NCBI RefSeq assembly: GCF_003574735.1
Contig: NZ_QORW01000006.1
Coordinates: forward strand, 262,641 to 326,640
Source: Dongia deserti
Lineage (GTDB): Bacteria > Pseudomonadota > Alphaproteobacteria > Dongiales > Dongiaceae
Length of the DNA: 64,000 nucleotides
Direction: 5' to 3'
Shown: positions 1-8,194 of the stretch, piece by piece
How positions within the stretch are numbered: the first letter of the stretch is position 1
Layout of the letters: each line of letters opens with the position of its first letter
Position numbers and translations under genes: made by a program
Notes under the pieces: generated by a model
Databases searched by the model: none
What the model saw: only the letters and a program-made list of their open reading frames with translations
What the model was told of the DNA's origin: nothing

Positions 1-162
1 CTGATCGTGACCTTCGGCGTCCTGCCGATGGCTGAGCGAAAACTCCGGCTCAGCAATGAACATAAGGAACTGGGCCTGTTCGCCCCGGCCGAGATCGCGG
101 GGTTGAACATGCCGGAAGGGTATCGCCGCTCGATCCGGGATTGGGTTTCCCGGCTGGGCTAG
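1..162 (+). CDS. C-terminal fragment of an unidentified, possibly membrane, protein
   Basis: Frame 1 is open from the window edge to a TAG at 160-162, giving 53 C-terminal residues. They begin with a hydrophobic stretch (LIVTFGVLP), turn basic (ERKLRLS) and end in DWVSRLG, which suits the end of a last membrane helix plus a cytoplasmic tail. It is not the C-terminus of AtpD, the usual neighbour of atpC. A weak resemblance to Amt-type tails (LRLS..HKELGL) is too slight for a call. It ends 16 bases before atpC on the same strand. Function not recognised. Confidence 0.5.
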   Translation: MIVTFGVLPMAERKLRLSNEHKELGLFAPAEIAGLNMPEGYRRSIRDWVSRLG

Positions 163-178
163 GTGGGAAGGATGGAAG

Positions 179-592
179 ATGCCGGATACGGTCAAATTCG
201 AGCTGGTCTCGCCGGAGCGCTTGCTGTTCTCCGCGGATGTCGAGTCGGTGGTGGTGCCGGGCACCGAGGGTGACTTCGGCGTCCTGCCGGGCCACGCGCG
301 CCTCATCTCCACCGTCCGGCCCGGGGTGATCTCGGTGTTCCAAGGCGGCAAGGTGACGGACCGCATTTTCGTCGAGGGCGGCTTCGCCGAGGTCACCGGC
401 GCCGGCTGCACGGTTCTGGCCGAGCATGCGCTCCCGGTCGCGGAAATCCAGCGTGACCAGGCTCTGCAGGCCATCCAGGACGCCCGAGAGGATGTCGAGG
501 ACGCCAAGGACGACGAGACCCGGAAAGAGGCAATGAAGACCCTGGAAGTCGCCGAGGCCCGGTTACAAGCGGTCGACGTGGTTGTTTACTGA
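179..592 (+). CDS. atpC: F1F0 ATP synthase epsilon subunit
   Basis: This 137-residue protein is the epsilon subunit of the F1 sector, which links the rotating stalk to the membrane ring and inhibits ATP hydrolysis. The N-terminal beta-sandwich (about residues 1-85) has the family signature FELVSPERLLFS, the segment VVVPGTEGDFGVLPGHA, and a later GGFAEV. The C-terminal part (about 88-137) is the charged helical hairpin. GGAAG sits directly upstream of the ATG. Length is normal for alphaproteobacteria. The usual upstream partner atpD is not visible: the preceding reading frame encodes something else. Confidence 0.95.
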   Translation: MPDTVKFELVSPERLLFSADVESVVVPGTEGDFGVLPGHARLISTVRPGVISVFQGGKVTDRIFVEGGFAEVTGAGCTVLAEHALPVAEIQRDQALQAIQDAREDVEDAKDDETRKEAMKTLEVAEARLQAVDVVVY

Positions 593-736
593 CCTGCCGG
601 CTTGAGACGGGCTTCCTGTCACATGCTTGTCAGAGTGGCACGCCTCGCCTAACCTCCGGGCCATCCCCATGTTCGGCTGGCATCCTGAGGGGAGAGGAGC
701 CGGCTATGTCAACTGAGTGGTAACGCACCGACGACC

Positions 737-1552
737 ATGAAGCACTGGACGCTGGAGCAGATTCCCTGGAATCAGTTCGACCCCGCGCGGGTCGATCCGG
801 AATTCGTAAAGCTGGTGAAGGCCGCCGCCATGGTGGAATTCAACGGCGGGGACTACGCGACCTATCTCAACCGGGTGTTTGCGGACGACCCGGAGTTCCA
901 GGCCGTCGCTGCCGAATGGGCGCAGGAGGAAGTGCAGCACGGGCAGGCCCTTGCCCGGTGGGCAAAGCTGGCCGACCCCAGCTTCGATTTCGCAACGGCC
1001 TTCAAACGTTTCACCGACGGCTATTCCATCGACATTGATGCCGAGGAATCAGTGCGCGGTTCGCGGGCCGGAGAGCTGGTGGCGCGCTGCATCGTGGAGA
1101 CCGGAACCTCCTCCTACTACGCGGCGCTTCGGGAGGCGACGGACGAGCCCGTGCTGAAGGAGATCTGCCGCAACATCGCGGCGGATGAGCTCAGGCACTA
1201 CAAGCTCTTCTATAGCAACCTGCGGCGCTACCTGGATCGCGAAGGCCTCAACGGCTGGAGGCGCTTGAAGGTGACGCTGCAGCGGCTTGGCGAATCGGAG
1301 GATGACGAGCTCGCCTACGCCTATTTCGCCGCCAACCATCCGGATGAGAAGTATGACCGCTCGCGCTTCGCCCGGGCCTATGCGCGCCGGGCCTATGCGG
1401 TCTATCGCCGGCACCACGTGGAGCGCGGCATCGCCATGGCGCTGAAGGCGAGCGGCCTTGCGCCCACCGGCCGGCTCAATCGCTGGCTGACCACGCTCGC
1501 CTGCTGGTTCATGCAGGTCCGCCTCCGGCGCCTCGAGGCCATCAACGCCTAA
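737..1552 (+). CDS. ferritin-like diiron-carboxylate protein
   Basis: A 271-residue all-helical protein. The ligand pattern of a four-helix-bundle diiron site is visible: E34 in VEFNGGDY, E65-x-x-H68 in QEEVQH, E121 in VETGTSSYY, and E151-x-x-H154 in ADELRHY. Members of this superfamily store iron, act as oxidases or hydroxylases, or desaturate acyl chains; which applies here cannot be read from the sequence. The C-terminal third is very basic (YARRAYAVYRRHHVERG) and ends in a hydrophobic/basic helix that could touch the membrane. It lies alone, 144 bases after atpC and 6 bases from the convergent sulfotransferase stop. Confidence 0.8.
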   Translation: MKHWTLEQIPWNQFDPARVDPEFVKLVKAAAMVEFNGGDYATYLNRVFADDPEFQAVAAEWAQEEVQHGQALARWAKLADPSFDFATAFKRFTDGYSIDIDAEESVRGSRAGELVARCIVETGTSSYYAALREATDEPVLKEICRNIAADELRHYKLFYSNLRRYLDREGLNGWRRLKVTLQRLGESEDDELAYAYFAANHPDEKYDRSRFARAYARRAYAVYRRHHVERGIAMALKASGLAPTGRLNRWLTTLACWFMQVRLRRLEAINA

Positions 1553-1558
1553 ACCAGG

Positions 1559-2191
1559 TCAGGACGCCGGCCGCAGCCGATTCCGGACCACCGTCCGGCG
1601 GAGCAGATGGCGCAGCCGCTTGTGCCAGGGTTGATAGCGCCCAACGTTGGCGTGGGGCAGCGGTTGGTTGGGCACGGGCTTGCCCAGGAACCGGCACAGC
1701 TTAGGCCAGCCGTCACCGTTCTCCCAATTCATGACCAGAAGATCGTTCGGGCGCCCGGCAAAGTAGCGCAGGACCTCGTCGTTATGCCGCAAGTAGCGGT
1801 CGACATAGGCCTGCCTGTGCTGAAGGTCTTCCTCAAAGCCATAAATGATCTTGCGGATTTCCACGATGTCGGGACGGGGACGGGCGCCGCGCGTGCTGAT
1901 GTGGTTCTCGTAGCTCCGCCACCACCGTTCGATGTCCCGCACGGTCAGGATGAATTTGCTGTTGGGGTAGCGTTGGTCGAGCTCCTTGTAGAGCAGGATC
2001 CATGGCCAGTCTTCGAACACATCAAACTGGTCGACAACCGAGAAGATGCGGTCAAGGTTGCCGTCTCTGACATTGTAAACGAGGTCAAGATCTTGACCCT
2101 GATGCTTGTAACCTAGAATTTCCAGACAGGAACCGAGCGTCGTCGTGCCCGTCTTGGCCCAGCCGATACAGAAAACCTTGCCGTCCGTCAT
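1559..2191 (-). CDS. sulfotransferase family protein
   Basis: A 210-residue sulfotransferase-fold protein. The N-terminal P-loop-like segment GWAKTGTTTLG (about residues 10-20) is the 5'-phosphosulfate loop that binds PAPS, and ILTVRDIERWWRSY (about 82-95) matches the 3'-phosphate loop region. The family moves a sulfuryl group from PAPS to a hydroxyl or amine of a small molecule, glycan or lipid. The acceptor is unknown. It is short, lacks a signal peptide and is probably cytoplasmic. The C-terminus is basic (HKRLRHLLRRTVVRNR). It follows the DUF599 gene on the same strand after 116 bases. Confidence 0.8.
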   Translation of the reverse strand: MTDGKVFCIGWAKTGTTTLGSCLEILGYKHQGQDLDLVYNVRDGNLDRIFSVVDQFDVFEDWPWILLYKELDQRYPNSKFILTVRDIERWWRSYENHISTRGARPRPDIVEIRKIIYGFEEDLQHRQAYVDRYLRHNDEVLRYFAGRPNDLLVMNWENGDGWPKLCRFLGKPVPNQPLPHANVGRYQPWHKRLRHLLRRTVVRNRLRPAS

Positions 2192-2193
2192 AT

Positions 2194-2233
2194 GCTCATC
2201 CCAAAAACCCGGCGGGCCCTCGAGCCGGGATGA
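2194..2233. repeat. short intergenic inverted repeat (TCATCCC...GGGATGA)
   Basis: Between the sulfotransferase and DUF599 genes the sequence has outer arms CTCATCCC and GGGATGA with an inner CCCGGC/GCCGGG stem. The outer arms resemble the ends of the larger intergenic element at 18.0 kb (GTCATCCCGG...CCGGGATGG), so this may be a short relative. No promoter or terminator role can be assigned. Confidence 0.4.
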
Positions 2234-2307
2234 CCATCAGCACGTGGACGCTATGACACAAATTGCCATCCGGCACAGAAACAAATCTGCGACACCGGTC
2301 GAAGTGA

Positions 2308-3027
2308 TCAGCCCTTCAGGTCGCGATCGACCTCATGCAGCAGGGCCGCATAGCCCTTGATTGCGCCGGCGGCGGGCGAGGCGATCTGCCGATAGACCAA
2401 CACAAAGGTCACGAACGCTGTCGCGCCCATGAAGAACAGGGGGTGAAAGAACCAGCCGACCCAGGCGAGGGCATAGTAGTAGGTGCGGAAGCCGCTGTGG
2501 AAATTGGTGACGGCGCTGTTCAGCACGACCGACATCTGGTTTCCCATCTGCTCGATCATCGCGTCAGTCAGTTGATCCTTGAGCGGCGCCGAGCCCAGCA
2601 GTGCCAGATAGTAGTTGTATTGCAGCAGTGCCCAGGTGAAGCGATAGAAGCCGTAGATGAACACGCACACCAGCCCGATCAGCTTGATCTGGAACAGCTC
2701 GACGGTGGTGTGCGCAACGAAGCTGCTTTGGGTCGCGAGCCGGTAGGCCATGTCGGTATTGCCGAGCACGCCAAGCAGCGCCACCACGATCAACAGCGTG
2801 GCCGAGCTGAACAGGGCGATCGAATTGATGGAATGGCCGGTGAGGATCGAATCCAGCACCCGATCCTCGCGCGCCAGATAGCGCCGCATCCAGCGGGTCC
2901 GAATCTCGCGCATTCGGGCATTGAGCAGCCGGTCGCCACTGTGATCGGCATAACGCGAATAGGCGACGATGGCCGCGAAGAACAGAGCCAGCGCCAGGAC
3001 GTCCAGTGCACTTGCGTTGAAGATCAT
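2308..3027 (-). CDS. DUF599 family membrane protein
   Basis: A 239-residue integral membrane protein matching the DUF599 family as I know it. Hydrophobic helices lie at about residues 7-25, 70-90, 112-135 and 190-215. Between them is the soluble segment RMREIRTRWMRRYLAREDRVLDSILTG's region, typical of the family's cytoplasmic loop near the first helix. No enzymatic motif is present and the family has no established function. It is followed on the same strand by the sulfotransferase and preceded, after 24 bases, by a PilZ protein, so the PilZ and DUF599 genes are probably cotranscribed. Confidence 0.75.
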   Translation of the reverse strand: MIFNASALDVLALALFFAAIVAYSRYADHSGDRLLNARMREIRTRWMRRYLAREDRVLDSILTGHSINSIALFSSATLLIVVALLGVLGNTDMAYRLATQSSFVAHTTVELFQIKLIGLVCVFIYGFYRFTWALLQYNYYLALLGSAPLKDQLTDAMIEQMGNQMSVVLNSAVTNFHSGFRTYYYALAWVGWFFHPLFFMGATAFVTFVLVYRQIASPAAGAIKGYAALLHEVDRDLKG

Positions 3028-3051
3028 CGCAGGCGCGCTACATCGTCGAGA

Positions 3052-3405
3052 TCAGCGCCGCTTGAAGCGGTCGGCGAAGCAGCGCTCAAAGAACTCGTAG
3101 ATCTCCGGACTCATCGCGTCGAACTGCAGGGCGATGCTTTTGCCGGGCACAACTCGGATCACCTTGACCGCGATCCGCATGCGGAAGTCGGCGGTGTTGT
3201 CCCTGGCCTTGATATCGATCTGCACGGCGTCGCCCGCCGCGCGCTCGCCCGCGTAGCCTTCGATCAGCAGGCCGCCCAAGGACCAATTCATGGTCTGGTA
3301 GGCGACGCCGTCCAGCCGCACCGTGAAGATCGGCAATGGCAGACGTCGGTCGCGCCGCCGCTCCGCCCCGCGAACTTGCTGGTACCCCATCGTGTAAGAG
3401 GTCAT
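3052..3405 (-). CDS. PilZ domain protein (probable c-di-GMP receptor)
   Basis: A single-domain PilZ protein of 117 residues. The arginine-rich motif RRRDRR (residues 16-21) is followed about 20 residues later by NWSLGGLLIEG (40-50), matching the RxxxR and [D/N]xSxxG elements that wrap c-di-GMP. The first residue of the second motif is N rather than D, which is tolerated in known binders. It has no partner domain, so it would act by binding another protein. Another protein in this window (61.3 kb) carries a GGDEF domain. Confidence 0.85.
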   Translation of the reverse strand: MTSYTMGYQQVRGAERRRDRRLPLPIFTVRLDGVAYQTMNWSLGGLLIEGYAGERAAGDAVQIDIKARDNTADFRMRIAVKVIRVVPGKSIALQFDAMSPEIYEFFERCFADRFKRR

Positions 3406-3487
3406 GAACTCCCCCGGTCCTCTATTCGAATCACTCTATCAGACGGTCGACATGCTGTCTGCGGCGACGGCCGGGCTATGGTCCAGA

Positions 3488-5239
3488 CTAGAACTGGCTG
3501 TTAAGGACGGGTGAATCCGGCCCTTCGATCACGCTCGCCGGCCAGATCGCGACCCATCGGTCGCGCGCCACGCCGCGGAACATCGGCAGGGCCGGCAGGC
3601 GCAGCGGCGAGCCGTCGAAATAGGTGACGATCGCACCGGCCGGATGGGCGGCGGCCCAGCGCGCGGCCTCCACCCGCGTGCGGACGGGCTGCGGGGCAAT
3701 CTCCAGCCTGCCCGCGAAGTCGAACTCGCCGCGATAGTCGGAGAACACCGCGACCGACAGGCCGGCATCCTGCAGCTGCTTCATGCGGCTGGCGACCGGC
3801 GTCAGGTCGAAGAAGGGCCTGAGATTGCCGTCGAACTCTAGGTTGAGCGACGTCATGAGCAAGGTCGGCAGGATCGCGACCTGCAGGGTGCGCGAGACCT
3901 GATGGCTCGGTGACAATTGCGCCAGGATATAGCCGATCACCAGCAGTGAGAGGCCGGCGGCGAGCCCGATGCCGCCGAGCCAGATCGGCAGCGGCGCGCC
4001 GAACACCTGGCGCCAGACCACATCCAGATGCGCGGTCGGCACGATGTTCATCAGGAAGAAGATGAGCCCGATGAAGAGCGCGAAGAAGCCCGGCACCACG
4101 GCATGGAAGTCCTTCGGCTTGATCTCCTGTGTCGCGAGCAGCCGCGCGCCCAGAAGCGACAGGGGGCAGACCACCGACAACAACCCGACGAGCTGCCAGC
4201 CGGAAACGACGCCCGCGATTACCGTGGCCGCCAGAAACGCGAGGCAGAGGCGGAAGCCGACGCCGACCTTTTCCCGCAGATGGCGGCTGAGCGCGCGCGA
4301 CAGGGTCTTCCAGCAGATCCAGGGGTACAGCACGACCGGCAACAGGAGCAGCGACCATGGCTCGGAGCGAGACGCTTCGGTGGCCGGATCGCTCCAGCCA
4401 TTGCCAAAATGGAACAGCATCTGCTCGCCGCCCAGCGTACGCAGCCAGAGCCACGCCGGCAGCAGGGCCAACGTGCTGATCACCAAGCCCCCCAGCATCC
4501 ACAGGATGATGCTACGCTCCTGCCGCGTCACATCGTCCAGCAGCCAGATGCCGATGGCGCACAGCATGGGCACCAGCGCCCAGGACCAGCCCCCCGCCAT
4601 CACCGCCAGCGCGGCCGCAGCCGCGCTCAGCAGCCAGCCTGCGATGGTGCGGAAGAAGCCCGGCTTGCCCATCCACAGTTCGCTCAGGGCATGAAAGCTG
4701 GCGAGGATGAAGGGCAAGGCGACGGTCTGCGGCTCCACCATGGTCATGGCCACCGCAAAGGCGCCGACACCGGTCAGCAGCAGCCGCGCGAAGATCGGCG
4801 TGGCTGCCCGATGCGGCCACAGCACCAAGGCGGTCCGCCCGACGAGAAGGACGGTAGCGATGGCCGCCAGCGCCGGCACCAGCCGTGGCCACCACTCGCT
4901 TACGCCAAAGACCTGCCAACCACCCACGATCAGCCAATGCAGCAGCGGCGGAATCTCCGGCGCAAGCAGCCCATTGCGCAGCGGTACCAGCGTGTCGCGC
5001 AGATACATATGCCAGGCGGATGCCAGCGTCTCGAGTTCGATCGGCGCCGTGGTCGGCCGCCAGGCGAGCGCCCCGAAGATCAGCACGGCCATGAACAGGA
5101 ACGGCGCCGTCCGCGACAGCCTCTGCAGGAAGGGAGAAAGGCTCGTCTCCTCCGGCAGCGCCTCGATGCGCGGCGCGTCGCGCTCTTCTGCCGGAATCAG
5201 TTGTTCGTGCTGCCGGGTCTCCAGACTCACGTTCGCCAT
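3488..5239 (-). CDS. ArnT/PMT-like membrane glycosyltransferase, degenerate catalytic motif
   Basis: A 583-residue polytopic protein with roughly 11-12 hydrophobic helices and a soluble C-terminal region (about 480-583), the layout of GT-C enzymes such as ArnT, which transfer sugars from a lipid phosphate carrier in the periplasm. The first loop retains the family phrases LVPLRNGLLAPEIPPLLHW and FGVSEWWPRLVPALAA. The usual DE(A/S)RY motif, whose acidic residues are catalytic, appears as IELETLASA. A 45-residue charged tail precedes the first helix. Acceptor unknown; lipid A or a cell-surface glycan is plausible. It may be inactive or use a different acid. Confidence 0.7.
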   Translation of the reverse strand: MANVSLETRQHEQLIPAEERDAPRIEALPEETSLSPFLQRLSRTAPFLFMAVLIFGALAWRPTTAPIELETLASAWHMYLRDTLVPLRNGLLAPEIPPLLHWLIVGGWQVFGVSEWWPRLVPALAAIATVLLVGRTALVLWPHRAATPIFARLLLTGVGAFAVAMTMVEPQTVALPFILASFHALSELWMGKPGFFRTIAGWLLSAAAAALAVMAGGWSWALVPMLCAIGIWLLDDVTRQERSIILWMLGGLVISTLALLPAWLWLRTLGGEQMLFHFGNGWSDPATEASRSEPWSLLLLPVVLYPWICWKTLSRALSRHLREKVGVGFRLCLAFLAATVIAGVVSGWQLVGLLSVVCPLSLLGARLLATQEIKPKDFHAVVPGFFALFIGLIFFLMNIVPTAHLDVVWRQVFGAPLPIWLGGIGLAAGLSLLVIGYILAQLSPSHQVSRTLQVAILPTLLMTSLNLEFDGNLRPFFDLTPVASRMKQLQDAGLSVAVFSDYRGEFDFAGRLEIAPQPVRTRVEAARWAAAHPAGAIVTYFDGSPLRLPALPMFRGVARDRWVAIWPASVIEGPDSPVLNSQF

Positions 5240-5345
5240 CCTCCTGTCGCGCCTAGCATATCGACGCCCGCGCGCTCTAGGAAGCGGGCGGAAGCATGGC
5301 TACAATCCGCGCCGACCACGCCGTTTCCATCAAGGGAGTCCAGTC

Positions 5346-6803
5346 TTGTTCGACCATCTGATCGACCGCGCGGCACAAGCTGTCGAGATCGTGCCGCTGC
5401 GCGCCCAGCGCCTGGAGGCCTGGATGAAGCGCCAGCCGCAATCGGTCGGCCAATGGATCCGCGCCGCGGGGTTCACCGCCAAGCCGGGAAGCACGTGCCT
5501 GGTGCCGAACGGCGAAGGCGGCCTGGCGCAGGTGGTGGTCGGAATCGAGGAAGGACTCGATCGTTGGTCGATGGCCTCGCTGCCCACGTCGCTGCCGAAG
5601 GGCGATTACAGGCTCGCGGACGAGGTCGATGGCGCGGAAGCAGAGGCGGCCTGCTTCGCCTGGGCGATCGGCGCCTACCGGTTCCAGCGCTACAAGAAGC
5701 GCAGCGGGGACCTGGCGCGCCTGGTCTGGCCTGCGGGTGTCGATCGCCCTGCGGTGCGCCGCACGGTTGCAGCCCTGACCCTCGCGCGCGACCTCATCAA
5801 CACGCCGGCGGAGGATATGGGCCCGCCGCATCTGGCCGCGGCCGCGCGTGCCGTCGCCAAGGCGCATAAGGCGAAGTTCAACGTCATCGTCGGCGATGAT
5901 CTGCTGAAGAGGAACTACCCGGCGATCCACGCGGTTGGCCGCGCCGCCGCGCGGCCGCCGCACCTGATCGACATGAGCTGGGGCACCAGCGGCCCGCGCC
6001 TGGTGCTGGTCGGCAAGGGCGTGTGCTTCGACAGCGGCGGACTGGATCTCAAGCCCTCCAGCGGCATGCTGCTGATGAAAAAGGACATGGGCGGCGCTGC
6101 CTTGATGCTGGCGCTGTCCCGGATGATCATGGATGCAGGGTTGAAGGTGCGCCTGCGCCTGCTCATCCCCGCGGTGGAAAACGCGGTCAACGGCAATGCC
6201 TATCGCCCGCTCGACGTCATCCGTACGCGCAAGGGCATCACGGTCGAGATCGGCAACACCGACGCGGAGGGGCGCGTCATCCTGTGCGACGCGCTGGCGG
6301 AGGCGCATCGTGACAAGCCCGACCTCATCCTCGATGCCGCCACGCTGACCGGCGCGGCGCGCGTGGCGTTGGGGCCCGATCTGCCGGCCCTGTTCTGTAA
6401 TGACGACGACGTCGCGGAGGCGCTGCTGCGCCACGCCAAGGCGGAGGATGACCCGATGTGGCGCCTGCCGCTGCACAAGGGTTATCGCGCACTGCTCGAC
6501 AGCAAGGTTGCCGACATCAGCAATGTCGGCAGCGGTTCTTTTGCCGGCGCCATCACCGCCGCGCTCTATCTGCAGGAATTCATCGAGCCCGGCACGCGGT
6601 GGGCCCACATCGACACCTTCGCCTGGAACAACCGCGACCGGCCCGGCCGGCCGGAAGGCGGCGAGGCGCTCGGCCTGCGGGCCCTCTTCTCGTTCGTGCA
6701 GGCCTGGGCACAGCCGGGCAAGGGGAAGGGCAGCGCCATCATCGCACCCAAGCCCGCACCGCGGCCGCGGCCGGTGAATCAAAGGACGCGAAGAAGGCGG
6801 TAG
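5346..6803 (+). CDS. M17 leucyl aminopeptidase family protein (TTG start)
   Basis: A cytoplasmic dizinc aminopeptidase that removes N-terminal residues from peptides. The M17 signature NTDAEGRV is present, as are the metal/lysine segment VGKGVCFDSGGLDLKP and KKDMGGAAL. Length from the chosen start is 485 residues, normal for the shorter PepB/PepA-like branch. The frame stays open far upstream, but that part is antisense to the ArnT-like gene. The TTG at 5346 follows AGGGAG (5334-5339) by 6 bases and begins the recognisable protein (LFDHLIDRAAQ). The C-terminus is a basic, proline-rich tail (KPAPRPRPVNQRTRRRR). Confidence 0.88.
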   Translation: MFDHLIDRAAQAVEIVPLRAQRLEAWMKRQPQSVGQWIRAAGFTAKPGSTCLVPNGEGGLAQVVVGIEEGLDRWSMASLPTSLPKGDYRLADEVDGAEAEAACFAWAIGAYRFQRYKKRSGDLARLVWPAGVDRPAVRRTVAALTLARDLINTPAEDMGPPHLAAAARAVAKAHKAKFNVIVGDDLLKRNYPAIHAVGRAAARPPHLIDMSWGTSGPRLVLVGKGVCFDSGGLDLKPSSGMLLMKKDMGGAALMLALSRMIMDAGLKVRLRLLIPAVENAVNGNAYRPLDVIRTRKGITVEIGNTDAEGRVILCDALAEAHRDKPDLILDAATLTGAARVALGPDLPALFCNDDDVAEALLRHAKAEDDPMWRLPLHKGYRALLDSKVADISNVGSGSFAGAITAALYLQEFIEPGTRWAHIDTFAWNNRDRPGRPEGGEALGLRALFSFVQAWAQPGKGKGSAIIAPKPAPRPRPVNQRTRRRR

Positions 6804-6827
6804 TGCAACTTTCGGAGATCAGGTCGT

Positions 6828-7262
6828 ATGCCACAGTGCCTGTTCTGCCAGCTGATTGCTGGTGAGGCCCGCTCCGAGGCGATCTACGAGTATGATCTCT
6901 TGATAGCGCTCGCCGACATCCATCCAATTCGGACGGGGCACACCCAGATCGTCTCGCGCGAGCACGTTCCCTATTTCGAGAGCCCGCCGGAAGCGACCGC
7001 CAGCCGATCGATTAATGTCGGCCAACGCTTGTCGCGAGCGATGAAGACAGTCTATGGCGCTCCGCGCGTCGCCTTCGTATTGACAGGTGGCGATCACGCG
7101 CACGTACATGCGCATGTGGTGCCGATGCACGAAATGACGGATATCACGTCGCGTCGGTACATCGCTGAGGAAAAACTGACCTTCCGTTCGACGCCCCGCG
7201 CATCTGACGAAGAATTGGCGTCCGCCGGCGCAGCATTGCGCGCCGCGTTGCGGGGCTCTTAG
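6828..7262 (+). CDS. HIT (histidine triad) family protein
   Basis: A 144-residue HIT protein, a nucleotidyl hydrolase or transferase acting on nucleoside phosphoramidates or dinucleotides. The triad H92-V-H94-A-H96-V-V is complete within GGDHAHVHAHVVP. CLFC at residues 4-7 is the N-terminal metal-binding pair seen in many bacterial HIT proteins. It starts 25 bases after the aminopeptidase. Its TAG stop overlaps the TAA stop of convergent ghrA within TTAG at 7259-7262. Specific substrate unknown. Confidence 0.9.
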   Translation: MPQCLFCQLIAGEARSEAIYEYDLLIALADIHPIRTGHTQIVSREHVPYFESPPEATASRSINVGQRLSRAMKTVYGAPRVAFVLTGGDHAHVHAHVVPMHEMTDITSRRYIAEEKLTFRSTPRASDEELASAGAALRAALRGS

Positions 7263-8194
7263 TATCCACGCGCGCAATCGACGACATGGTCCAGCCCCTC
7301 GCCGGCTTCAAATTTGGCGATCTGCTTGGCGATGCGCCAAGCCGCGGAGCGCGGGTCGGTGATGCTGGCATTATGCGGCGTGATATAGAGCCGCTCAGTC
7401 GACCAGAAGGGATGCTCCGGCGGCAGCGGTTCGGTCTCGAACACATCGAGCGTGGCGGCATTGATCTGGCCCGACGCCATCGCCGCCGACAGATCCGCTT
7501 CGACCAGATGCCCACCGCGCGCGGCATTGATGATGCTGGCGCGGCGCGGCAGCTGCGCGAACAAGGCGGCATTGAGGATGCCGCGTGTATCGGCCGTCAG
7601 CGGCAGCAGGCAGACGAGTATTTCGGTCTTGGAGAGGAATGCCGGCAACTGGTCCGCGCCAAAGAAGCTCTCTACCTTCGGCAGCGACTTGGGCGTGCGG
7701 CTCCAGCCGCGGACCGTGAAGCCGAACTCGACCAGTCTTTCAGCGGCGGCTGATCCCAGCTCGCCCAGGCCCATGATCCCGATGGTGCGGTCCCATGGCG
7801 CGGGGTAGCTGTGCGGCCGCCACGTGGAGCAACTCTGCGCCGCTTCCAGCTCCCACACCTTGCGGTGATGGAACAGGCACTGCCAGAGCACGTATTCGAC
7901 CATGCCGCGGGTCAGCTCCGGCTCCACCATGCGCACCAGCGGCACATCGCGCGGCAGACTGGAATCCGCCAGCAAGCGGTCAACGCCGGCGCCGATGCCG
8001 AAGATGATCTTGAGATTTTTCATAGCCGGCCAGATGCCAGGCGGTGCTTTCCAGGCGAGACAATACGGAACGTCGGAGACATCCTGCCCCGGTTCATAGG
8101 GCTGGAAGTCGATCTCCGGTGCGACCTCGGCGAACGCGTTGATCCAGGAGTCCGTTCGCGCGCCGGCGCCGACGAACAGCAGGGTGCGGTTCAT
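7259..8194 (-). CDS. ghrA: glyoxylate/hydroxypyruvate reductase A-type dehydrogenase
   Basis: A 311-residue D-2-hydroxyacid dehydrogenase, closest in pattern to GhrA, which reduces glyoxylate and hydroxypyruvate with NADPH or NADH. The Rossmann loop GIMGLGELGSAA is at residues 139-150. The catalytic Arg is in NAARGGHLVE, the Glu in DVFETEPLPPEHPFW and the His in TPHNAS, each as in the family. It is the last gene of the yej operon, its ATG overlapping the yejF stop by 4 bases, so it is translationally coupled to a peptide importer. The link between the two activities is not obvious. Confidence 0.88.
   Translation of the reverse strand: MNRTLLFVGAGARTDSWINAFAEVAPEIDFQPYEPGQDVSDVPYCLAWKAPPGIWPAMKNLKIIFGIGAGVDRLLADSSLPRDVPLVRMVEPELTRGMVEYVLWQCLFHHRKVWELEAAQSCSTWRPHSYPAPWDRTIGIMGLGELGSAAAERLVEFGFTVRGWSRTPKSLPKVESFFGADQLPAFLSKTEILVCLLPLTADTRGILNAALFAQLPRRASIINAARGGHLVEADLSAAMASGQINAATLDVFETEPLPPEHPFWSTERLYITPHNASITDPRSAAWRIAKQIAKFEAGEGLDHVVDCARGY

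Noticed and set aside
1..162. Reading the first fragment as an ammonium transporter C-terminus
   Set aside because: The resemblance to Amt tails is limited to a few spaced residues; the usual C-terminal HGE motif is absent.
704..721. Tiny ORF MSTEW with a strong AGGAG before the ferritin-like gene
   Set aside because: Five codons is too short to support as a leader peptide; no attenuation structure is visible.
2335..3504. Long plus-strand open frame (389 codons) opposite DUF599 and PilZ genes
   Set aside because: It is antisense to two recognisable genes and its product is rich in His/Arg/Gln with no fold pattern, as expected for GC-rich shadow frames.
4707..5345. Extended N-terminus of the M17 aminopeptidase
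   Set aside because: The extra 213 codons are antisense to the ArnT-like gene; the protein family begins at the TTG at 5346, which has a good ribosome site.
4028..5869. 613-codon plus-strand open frame opposite the ArnT-like gene
   Set aside because: It mirrors a membrane-protein gene in low-complexity Arg/Gln/His composition and runs into the aminopeptidase in the wrong frame.
5277..6782. 501-codon minus-strand frame opposite the aminopeptidase
   Set aside because: Antisense shadow; the plus-strand frame carries the complete M17 motifs.
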